Assembly: GCA_030562195.1 (NCBI GenBank)
Contig: CM060202.1
Location: forward strand, 8,680,001 to 8,744,000
DNA: 64,000 bases
Reading direction: 5' to 3'
Source of the DNA: Nipponacmea schrenckii
Lineage: Eukaryota > Mollusca > Gastropoda > Lottiidae
Below are positions 13,501-25,500 of this stretch, piece after piece (position 1 is the first letter of the stretch; each line of letters starts with the position of its first letter). A model generated the notes under the pieces. It had not been told where the DNA came from and ran no database searches. It saw only the letters and a list, made by a program, of their open reading frames with translations. The position numbers and the translations under genes are program-made.

Positions 13501-16500
13501 TTTTACGTTGAAACCGGAAATAAAGCAAAAATTTTGACTCTGCCTATGTTTTTAAATTCATGACACTTGAAGGCACCCAAATTTTCAGATCAATCGGTCT
13601 TAAAATAGCAAAGTTGCAAAAAAGTGCAAAATACGGCAAAAAAATGTGTGCTACGAATTTTCGAATTTCGAATTTTTTCAACTGCTATCTTGTTTGAAAC
13701 TAGTTCAAGTTTTTAAAAATGCAAACCCGAAGAAAATCGATCAAAAATTGCGACATCTAGAGCCATTTTCCTACTTTTTTGGTTAGTTGCAACGCAGCAC
13801 TTCTGGTTTTGCAAAAAAGTTCCATTTTATATTTATGCAACACGTTGCCACTATAGAAGGTCTAGAGAAGTTGTGAAAAAATTGCAACTATTGTAGCCTA
13901 GGCACAGTGAGGTGTGTAAATTTCGAAAAAAAAAAAAAAAAAAAAAAAAAAGAATTGACAAACCGAAAACAAACTGGGACTTTGCGGTAGCAAAGTCCCA
14001 CAATGAATGAAGTGAATTAGAAAAAGAGTAAAACACCATTCTTGCAGCTTCTTAAGATTTTTTTGATATATTGCTATATTGTTTAATAAGAGAATTTGAA
14101 TGTCAGACACAAAAGTGTACTGAATGTATTTGCGTTGATAAATTACAATATTTTGTAAGTTCACATTGAAAAAAAATGCATTTCTCTCCTTGAAATTTTA
14201 GCTTCGAAAGTCTCAAATACTTGGTTGAAAAATATCTTTAAAAACAAAATTTTGAAGATATAATATGTGAGCATGTTGATTTTGTATCTACAAAAAGCCT
14301 TTTATATATGAATGAAAATAGTACTAAGAGCAAAAATCTTAAAACATTTTACTTTTCCCAGACAATAGACAATTTAATAATTGAGAAAATAAATTAGTCC
14401 AGAAAATTCAATAATCAATAAAAAAGAAATAAATAAAAATAGAACTCAAATTGATAAGACTTCTCCACCAGAGTAACAATAAACACTTTTTTTTAAGATT
14501 TTTTTTTAGTAAACCCTGGACTCATAACTACTGCAGGTTTGGTCAACCAAGTTGTAAACCCTGGACTCATAACTACAGGTTTGGTCAACCAAGTTGTAAA
14601 CCCTGGACTCATAACTACAGGTTTGGTCAACCAAGTTGTAAACCCTGGACTCATTACTACAGGTTTGGTCAACCAAGTTGTAAACCCTGGACTCATAACT
14701 GGCTAATTCCATGCAAATGTTCCACATTTTCACAAAATTGAAACGATAAGGAAACTATTAATTTAGGGTTTTTTCTAAGGGAAACATGTTGAAATTATTT
14801 AATTTGAGTAAATATTTGACTTGTTTCATATTATTAACCAAATATTTTGCGCTAAACTTAATGGTCATTATTATTTTTTTATTTATCATATTTGAGCACT
14901 CTTACATTTTTTTGATCTATAGTAAGAAAAAGTAGTTAGAAATAGAATCTAGTATTTGATATTTATACCAAATAATACAGTTATCAACTTCATATAACAT
15001 CTGATTTATGAAAGAATAAGTCAAGTCGATTTTAAAGTCGTTAATCTTTGAAATAAAATATTGTCCCGTCTGTCACAGAATACATTGAAAAGTTTATATA
15101 TTAACGAAAAGGTTTAACATTAGGCTATTACATACTGATAGCTATCTCCACTATATATACCTTATTCAAGATATATAACTTAAATGTTCTGACCAAATGT
15201 AACAATTGTGAAAATTGAATTTAAAGTTTGTCCCGTCTGTCACAAATGTCCTGTCTGTCACAATAACAAAAATTGGCTCAATATTCTACAAAAGTCAATT
15301 TTCTATTACAAAACCATAATGAATATTACTCCAATGAAGAGTATAATATTGGTTCCTTGGTGGTTGTATATCAATTTTCATGGATTCAATAGATATAAGA
15401 AACAATGAATTTCTAATTAAATGTTTGCAAATAACAGGTCATAGTAAATACTTTTGAACCTGACAATAATGTAACATGGTACCCACATACCAAAATTGTG
15501 TGTCTAACGACCTGAATACCAACACTTATCTATTCAAGGGGACCATATAAATTATAAATCTTGAACTATTGTCATTTGCTATGGAATTAAAGTTTTGTTT
15601 TGTGGTTTGAAATGTTTAGTTTAAACATTATTTATTGAAATGGTTTTTCAAAAGGATTGTGAATAAGTTATAAAAACTAAGAAACGCTTATAGGTTGTGT
15701 TTGGGTTTATTTATTTTAATTAATTTAAATTGTCTATATATTATTAAATAAAAATAATGAAATTCTCAATATAGAATTTTGTGTTCTTGTCCAAACTCAT
15801 GGAAAAGTCATAAATAAAAGCATATAAGTTGCACAAAACATTAGAAAACATATTTTATGATCCACAATTATGTATCATTAACTTAATTCTTTGAATGTTG
15901 TTTGTATTTTGTAGTTTGCCCATATCTGTCCCGTCTGTCACAAAATTTTTGTCCCGTCTGTCACACTTACAAACTAGACCATGAAAGTGCATATTCAGCC
16001 AAATGACCTCATCTTTATCTCAGATAATGTTTAATTATTAGTTAACTGGGTAAAATTAGAACTAATCAATTTAATTTTGATTTGAGATAGATTTTGTCCC
16101 CTGAATAAAACCTTTGAAAAATGGATGTAAATTCTTGTCCCGTCTGTCACACTCATTGTTTATACAGTGACATCTAGGGAACTTTTTACTGAGATAATTT
16201 TAATATTTTACCAAAAACATCAACCAATTTGCCATACATGTAGCATATTAAATCACCTTTGAACCCCAATATATGTTTATGAATGGACGTTAATTATTAT
16301 GTTGATCAGCTTTTTGTCCCGTCTGTCACGCTGGAATTAGCCAACTACAGGTTTGGTCAACCAAGTTGTAAACCCTGGATTCATAACTACAGGTTTGGTC
16401 AACCAAGTTGTAAACCCTGGACTCATAACTACAGGTTTGGTCAACCAAGTTGTAAACCCTGGACTCATAACTATAGGTTTGATCAACCAAGTTGTAAACC

Positions 16501-19500
16501 CTGGACTCATAACTACAGGTTTGGTCAACCAAGTTGTAAACCCTGGACTCATAACTACAGATTTGGTCAACCAAGTTGTAAACCCTGGACTCATTACTAC
16601 AGGATTTGATTTTTTTACCCTTCTGTTATAAGATCTGCAATGTGCACGCCAGACCACAAGCAATCCACAAAATACATAAAATTTAATTTTGATTTCAACA
16701 TATTCTGGCAAAGAAAGAATCTATGAGAACACATATTCAGAGCCCTATTCCATTTCGATCAATTTTGTTGTAAATATTGTATTTCTTAATATAAAATTTT
16801 ACGACAAAATCTTCATAGATTTGTAAAAAGGCCTGGACAAGGTTACGCAAGAAATTGTGTGAATGATGTCACAAGTTTTGAATTACATGCAAGCTTCTGG
16901 CAATATGGCATTTGATATCTGCCATGCAGTATTGTGTGTTGAGTAATTTGGCTGCAGACAAGATGTGTTTTTATCATTAAAATATCTATTTACATCAACA
17001 ACTAGATGATAAACAACCTTTACATATCATTCTCCTGTACCCTACAGGCCACACAAGGTTTTTATAGATATATAAATTATTAGTTGTGGATGTTGTTTTA
17101 GATAGAAAGGTCATCTGTCTGACCAGAAGGGATTCTGGAAACTATCATGTAAAATATTGTCATGGAGAAGACACACATTGAGTTTATTTTGAAAGATTGA
17201 AAGATTATTTGAAGTGTTATGTTCATAATAGGCTAAGTCATATTTATTAAGGACTCCTTTAATAAAAGATTTAGAAATGATTAATTGAAAAAAAAATGCA
17301 CCATTTACATCAAGTTTTTGTAATATTTAAAAAAATAGAATCAAGGAGTGTTATATATATCAGGGGATGCTGCGTCTCAGCATGAACATAAAATTTTAGT
17401 TCAGAATCTCAAGACTGGTCAATTTGAGTATATATTCAACAGTGAACTTATCTGGTGTCATGAAGTAACTGTTTTATGAGTTTTCCATATTTTTAGGTAT
17501 CAGTATTCTAAGTCATTTTTGAAAAGCACTTAATCAAGTTATTCAGCGTTTTTCAATAATAAAATGCATCTTTCTGGATAATTACTTAGTTTTGTGGATA
17601 TTTTTTTTTTTTTTTTTTGGCAGTGGATATTCGACCGGATACGGTTTCGATGTGGAAAAAGATATTCGACCGGATGCGATCGCTGATTGGTCGAAATATA
17701 TCAGCGCCATCTGCCACAATTATGTTGATTATTTTACCGGACAGAGATAAAATGCCGGATCCGGCTTTCCATCACGATCGTCTATTCAACCGGCACATAG
17801 GGGACATAGGGCCGGCGTATGCGGCATTCTCCCCTTAAAAAACTAGCAAATACGACCACTTTATCTCTTGTCTTCTATTTTGTCTGTAGGAGGATTCCTT
17901 AGACCCTTGTGCCACTGAAGGCTTGCATATTTGACTCTACGATGTTTGGAATTCCAACCCCGATAGTTGTCCCCACATTAATCAGCCTGTCCCATGTTTG
18001 TTAGCCCAGTTTTAAGACTGGTGCCGCCACTGCTAATAATAAAGAAAATCAAGGACAGTGAAATATACTATCCCCCATAACAGGGTCTCAAAATCTATCT
18101 TCATTCTTGTTGAAGCCATAGAAGTGAGAAAGAATTGGGAGGATGCTATCTTCTTGGTCTAATAACACATCAAAATATCTTCAGGGTAAAATGACAAAAA
18201 ACAGCCTTTTTTGACAGCTTTATTGAATTAACAACCAAATTTATGAAAGGTGTTAGAACAAATATATCAATTCTTACGGATAACAATTACTTACTTTATC
18301 AAAAGAAAACTGTAGTCTCTATCGCGTTCGTAATTGATAGCTTATAAAGAGTATCAAAGATAGCTTGCCAGGCAAGGTAATATACGCCCACTGGCAGCTT
18401 TGATTTTGAACAAAAACTTATCCGATCATCACGAAAATCAATACAGATCATCTTCATAATGACTGACCCACAAAATAAAATCAAAAGAATCCATAAAGAA
18501 TTGTCGCCTGTAGAGTGAGCACGAGTTTCACGCTATAGGTAATGAAGTGAAAAACACTAAGTCAGATACGAGATTTCGGTGAAAACTTATCCGATCATCA
18601 TGAAAATTAATAGGGATCATCTTCATAATGACACAGACCCACAAAATAAAAATCAAAAGAATCCATAGAGAATTGGAGCCTGTAGAGTGAGCACGAGTTG
18701 CACCCTTTGGGTAATGAAGTGAAAAAAGCCATTTTTAGTGTGACCTTCCGACGCCGTTTGACCTTCTGACGTCACTTGTCAAATGACGTCAAAACTGTTC
18801 ACATCCGGCTATATATCTTTCTTCACATCGCAACCGGATCCGGTCGAATATCCACTGCCTTTTTTTTTATATTTATGGCCATAGATATATTTTATATTTA
18901 CTGCTGAATAGAGCAGAGCCAATTTAAAACTTTGATGTTTTTTTTCTAAAATCTATTATCCCTTTAATGAAAGATTAAAAATATAATCTTTAAATGACAT
19001 TTAGAAGTAGATAGAACATTAAACAAATAAGATAACTTTATGGATATACTACTCCTTCCTTTAATTTTCGCAACGTTTCAATTCACATACAGGAATCTTT
19101 ATCAAGCACAAACAATAATAATAGCAAAACAGAGTACTAACAACTAATATATGTATGGTAAACTAATCCTAAGTAGTTATAGATGTCATATTTACCATAC
19201 ATATATTAGTTGTTACTCTGTTTTGCTATTATTATTGTTTGTGCTTGATAAAGATTCCTGTATGTGAATTGAAACGTTGCGAAAATTAAAGGAAGGAGTA
19301 GAATATCCATAAAGTTATCTTATTTGTTTAAGATTAAAAATGATTAATTTCAAAAAGAAAAGTTTATGGTTGAATTTGTCATGCACCATTTACCTACTAT
19401 ACCTTCAAATTAATTTTATCTACCAACTGTGTAACAGTATTCACACTAAGTTTTTGTAATATTTTAAATAATAGAATCAAGGAGTGTTATTTATTAAAGT

Positions 19501-22500
19501 GATACTGGGTCTTATCATGCTCATAAAATTTTAGTTCTCAAGAATTGTCAATATGAGTATGACACCAGCTAAGTTTACAAATGAAAGTAACATTTTTGTG
19601 AGTGTTCAAAAATGACTAAGAATAACTTAAAATCTGGAAAACGCTTAATCAATTTATTAAGCGTTTTTCAATAATAAAATGCATCTTTATGGATAATTAC
19701 TTAGCTTTTTTGACATTTTTAAAAAATAGTTTATGTTATTTTCTGATGAATAGAGCTGTTTATGGCCAAATTTAACATTTTCAAATTAAAGTTCATTATA
19801 AACCTATTATCACTTTAAGGATTGTAAAATATTATAATATAAGTTTCATTTCCAGATTTGACAACAATTTTAGCCATGTTAAAAGATCAACACAAGTGTA
19901 TCTATTCCAACCAATTGGAAACTGAAAAAGGCCAATGCTTCTGTCCTTGAAAGATGTACCTCAACTTAACTAATGTATTTTGATGATTGTTGTTCATAGC
20001 ATGCACATGGGATTGTGTATTTTTAAACAAATTGTACATTTGGGGGTCATTTTTCTTGTTGGTATTGCACTGATACAATATGAAAAAAAGTCTACTTCTT
20101 AGTGTAAAACACATATCTATTCAATGATCAATGTTGATTCATGATTAACAGATAAAGTAAACAAAGAGTTCAACTTGACTTGACATTACATTGAAAGCTT
20201 TAATATAAATAGCATGACAAAGAATGTACCGTACCTGTGTTAAGAAAAAGAGCTATGGTATGTTTTGGGATGGATGCTGAACAATTTCTGGTATTTTTTA
20301 GTGGTTCCATACAAAACAATATTAACTGTTCTGAGAATGGTTCTCAGAAATTTATAATTTAAACAGGCAAGCGTTCTCAGAAGTGTTTGAATTTTGATCC
20401 ACTTTGTGAGGGTTGTCTCAAAATGATTCTCAGTACAGATATTGATATTCATTACTGTTGAGTTCAATTGTTGATTATAATCTAGATGTTTTTGATTAGA
20501 TTAGTGTGACTACAAGGATTAATATTAACTTTTTCAAGAAGAGTTCCACACATAACCTTACCTACAACTCAAGAACTGTTCTAAGACCACTTGAGGTTAC
20601 AGTTAATTGTAAATAACATGTAGGTACATTTTTATCATGGTCTGGTCTAGACTAAGAACAGAAGGCTTTTACCAGCTTGGTTTGATAGTGGATATTAATA
20701 CATATGATTGGTTTATTTATCTCGTAAGATATTTTTTTGGCATTGAAAATGAAATTTGAAATTTACTCCAAAAAATATATGAAATCTTTATTTTGTTTTG
20801 GTCAAAGATAAATTCAACTAAAACTTTATAGTGTTATCTTCACAACAAGTAGTGGCATTTTAAAATTTAAGTCTTTTATCAGTTTCTATATGAACTGCAA
20901 AATTTTGTATTAAAAGTAGCCTACAGATTAAAACTTGTAGATAAAAAAAAATAGTAAAATGAGCATATAAGAGTAATATTTATATAGCAGAATTCATCAT
21001 CGCTATGGTAACTGTATAATCAACAATGTTTGGTATCCATGGCAACAACAGATCTACTTGTTAAATAACTTAACTGTTTGTGTAAAATCTAGCATGCATA
21101 TTTGTTACATTTCTAATCACACTCTCACACAGAATTCATATTATAGTTGTGGTACTAAGTGAGGAAAAAAACACTTTTTCACTTCCATCTAATCTCATTC
21201 TTTCTGCAGTCCACATATCCTTACTTTAAAAAATATTTGGCTTGAAAAGCTATCAAATCACATATATGGAGTACAAAATAGCTCTTTAAATTGGCCAATC
21301 TGTAGAATGCATTATTTGGGTTCAGTAAATTTAATTCATAGAATACCTACTTATTGAAATTAGTGGCTTTTTTGTGCAACATGTGCATGAAGTTTATTGT
21401 AGTCAATGTGCAGTTTTCCAAAAAAAACAAGTTTCTATTTAAAAATCATATTTTTAGATATTGAATAACGTGTAATCAACACAAAAGTTTTTAAAGGTTT
21501 TTGAAAAATATGAAAGATTATCTTTGAACGATTCTGATTCCCACAGTTGATTAGATGAATGTTAAAAGCAGTAATTATTATGTCATTAAAAGACAGGATA
21601 ATATTAAATGATCTATATTAAGTTGGGTGTGACATTAGGTATTAAATCTATATCGATATTTCATTAATATTAAATCAGATTATGTTACCATGAAAACATG
21701 ATAAAGTATATAACGTTTTTTTTTCCTGAAAAGCTTTGATTCTAGATAGTTTCAAATCACTATTACAGGAACTGTTCAGGCTAAATGGGTTTTGTGGTTC
21801 TGTTTTACTAGAATTATTTGAACTTTTTATAATCAACTGGTCCATAGACAACCTTTGTCAAATCTTTAGCAAATGCAATAGTCTGTTAACATATGTCCTC
21901 AACTCAACAGGTAGCACAATGAGCGTTTTTTTGCTATAGCCAAAATGAGGGAATGCTCTTTATGACATCGTTCTCTGGGTATCATCCTCTGCTTTTCCCT
22001 GACCCAATACCAGTTTTCTATTATGTGGATGTGTCTTTGTAGAATTATCTTTCTTGTAACTCTTGTAAGCACAGTTTGAGTTTGAGTTCCAGAGTTATTC
22101 ATTCTGTAGTTCCCTTGCTTCAATTGTTAAATATGTTTTTTTTTTATTTCTAGAACTTAAAATTTACCATTAGTTAAATTATAATCAGACATATCTTCTG
22201 TAAAATATCAAAATAACTCGGACCTTTCAGATATAACACAATAATTTATTGAGGTCTCAATCCAAACCCCCTACTCATGTTATAAAACTGAATACAATAC
22301 TAGTGAATATTGTATACTAGTGTGCCTCCAACAAACTACATGTACATGAGCATACTTTATTATGCCTTCTGTAGCTTCTGCCTTCTGTAATAATAATAAG
22401 AAGAAATCTAAATTTTATATAACAATAATGTATGTTTCTACATAAACACCCTTGATACTTGGTAATCTAATTTTTATTGGGAGATTCAAACTAATGGTAA

Positions 22501-25500
22501 GTTCAAACTTTAACTGAAGGTTCTTCAAACTTTTACAGTAGGTTCAACTTTAACTGTAGGTTCAAACTTTAACTGTAGGTTCAAACTTTAACTGAAGGTT
22601 CCTCAAACTTTAACTGTGGTTCAAACTTTTACTGTAGGTTTAAACTTTAACTGTAGTTCAAACTTTAACTGTAGGTTTAAACTTTAACTGTAGGTTCAAA
22701 CTTTAACTGTAGGTTCAAACTTTAACTGTAGGTTCAAACTTTAACTGTAGGTTTAAACTTTAACTATGGTTTAAACTTTTAACTGTAGGTTCAAACTTTT
22801 ACTGTAGGTTTAAACTTTAACTGTAGGTACAAACTTTAACTGTAGGTTTAAACTTTACATAGTTCAACTTTAACTGTAGGTTCTTCAAACTTTTACAGTA
22901 GGTTCAACTTTAACTGTAGGTTCAAACTTTAACTGTAGGTTTAAACTTTAACTGTAGTTCAAACTTTAACTGTAGGTTCAAACTTTAACTGTAGGTTTAA
23001 ACTTTAACTGTAGGTTCAAACTTTAACTGTAGGTTCGAACTTTAACTGTAGGTTTAAACTTTAACTATGGTTCAAACTTTTAACTGTAGGTTCAAACTTT
23101 AACTGTAGGTTCAAACTTTAACTGTAGGTTTAAACTTTAACTGTAGGTTCAAACTTTAACTGTAGGTACAAACTTTAACTGTAGGTTTAAACTTTAACTA
23201 TGGTTCAAACTTTTAACTGTAGGTTCCAACTTAAACTGTACATTAATAAAAATTTGTACAGCCACAGTGTGATTTTGATTCCCTGATCTATTGAGGTGTG
23301 AATGTTTACATGGTATGCCAGGGAAGTGATCTTGACTTGCCAGACTATCAGTGAGCTATATTGAGCAGATTCTTATCAATTTATCAACACTACATGTGAA
23401 AAAACACTTGATTCAATCAATGTCAGAATGTCAGGAGTTACTGCCCTCGATTTTTTCAAGAGATTATGTGATCTGATTGACATATGGCCTTTCTTTGATT
23501 GTTATAATTTGGTCAAGTAAACAAGAAACTCTTTAACCTTTCAATTTTGAAGACAACTTTAAAGGTAGTGTGTCAGATGGATTTCTACCTGAAAAAATAT
23601 GATTGTTCAACTATCTTTGAAATTCCTAAGCTTGCAAAAGGAGTAGGTTTTGAGGCTATAATTTTTCTTGATCTTTAAAGAATCCAATAAAATTAGAATT
23701 CCTTACCAAAAATACATGTGTCTAAAACAGCCTTACCTGAAGCTACATGAACTTGCCATGGAATGTGGTTGAGAAAATTATGATCTGTAGCTACATGTGT
23801 ACTGTAAATGTAAAACCAAGTCATTGATAAAACATGACAAAACTTATTTTTGATTCCATAGGTTTTATACAAGATACCTAATGTTACTTCAGTGCATTTC
23901 TAATTTTAGTTAAAGAGGCTATGTATCTTTAAAGATATAGAGATAGGTATTTTATTGTTTAGAGACCAGTTAATTTGTAGGTATGTTGGTAAGATGATTC
24001 ACTTACTAGTACCTACTCTAGACAGTAGTCTTCTTCTAATATACTTAACATCTGAACCATAAAGAACTAACTAGTTCCATACATAAAAAGCTGGTACCAT
24101 CAAGATATATTATTACTAGGAAATATTCCAGTTAGTTTGAACTGTTTGTCTTTTAACACCTTAGTGAATCCTATATTGTATATCAGACTAAAAATAATTT
24201 CCAGGGAGATGGAATGGTGTTTTCTGGTATTTGCTGAATTCCAGAGTTCCCTTTTTGGCTAGATATAAGAACAGAAATTCTTCCAGCCTTCATGAGTATC
24301 ATCAAATACACAATGAGAGTTCTGTTTTTGGAAAAATTTTCCAATTACACAATATATCAATTATTTCTTAATTAACAATTAGCTTCAAACAAAATGTTTT
24401 AAGAAATATATGAAAAAAAAATCGATGGAATTTGCATATAAAAACTGAAATTTTAGTCTGAAATGATAGTATAGGTTCAATCTATTTCATTGAAGAAATC
24501 TTTGAGTTATTTGTCATCAAGTAGCTGAAATTACACAAAACACAATGGTGTAAACATAGGAGATCATTTATATAGTTACCAATGAGACTTGGTTAAAACC
24601 TTGTCATTGTTCTGTGTAGATTAGTTAGACCTCTGACTTGTTTACTTAGTGACCAACCTATTAACAAGTTGGCTTCTGAACATACATGAATATACATTTC
24701 AATTACTTCACCTTAGAGGAAATATGTTTTGTCCGTTCAAAATGGTGATATAAATGTTATTTTGAAGGCCTTTGAAAATTGAATTTTAAGACATAACACA
24801 AGAACATAATAAAATTCAATAATACCCATGTAGTTTTGAAAGTGAATGAATTAGAAAGAACACAACACAATAAAGAAATAATAATATAACATAGTAATTC
24901 CACAATAAACTGTGCCTTCTTCAGACAAGAAAATCATCTCAGAAAACTGATATACCGGTACATCCCTGCTGCATCCAATGGTTTTGTATTGCTTTTTGTT
25001 GTGTTGTGTTATTATGTATTTCTTGTATTGAGTTTTCTTGTGTTACATGTTGTATGTCTATAGGTAATACCTAAATAATATATTAGTAAAACAGTAATGG
25101 CATTAGATGTCAGATAAAAACTTGAAAGAAAATAGTGAATTTGTTTATGAATATCATTCTACTTTTTATACGCCCACATGAAATGGGGGGCGTATATTGT
25201 CGTCACCCACATCCGTCGGTCCGTCCGTCCGTCCGTCCCGGTCCGTCCGTCCGTCCGTCCGTCCGTCCGTCCACAATTGCTCGTAAACACTCTACATGGT
25301 GTAATTCTTGACGGATTTAGATGAAACTTAATATGAGTGTTTATGATCACGCAAGGATGAACCCTATTGAAAATCAGCGAAATCGGAAAAAAATTAGTAT
25401 GAGTTCGTGCCCTTGTTCTTGAATGGCTCGTAAACACTCTACAACGTGCAATTCTTGACCGATTTTGATGAAACTTGGTGTGAGAGTATGTTATAACTCA

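Larger units (their letters stand above)
17265..18967. repeat. MITE-containing repeat, copy A (interrupted)
   Basis: Sequence before 17619 (TTTTTGTAATATTT, AGAATCAAGGAGTGTTAT, ATACTGCGTC-type, AATAATAAAATGCATCTTT, GGATAATTACTTAG) and after 18859 (TTTACTGCTGAATAGAGC, TATCCCTTTAA) together match copy B at 19331-19818. It is split by the element at 17619-18859. Confidence 0.75.

Noticed and set aside
14509..16603. Regularly spaced repeats considered as a CRISPR array
   Set aside because: Units abut with no unique spacers, the genome is eukaryotic, and the dispersed 16-mer has irregular gaps.
16283..16711. Open frames on both strands with repeated CKPWTHNYRFGQPS or similar
   Set aside because: Both strands and several frames are open because of the 42-bp unit; no start context, splice sites or composition support a gene.
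17617..17838. 73-codon frame starting at the TIR element end
   Set aside because: It runs through the terminal inverted repeat and has no recognisable domain.
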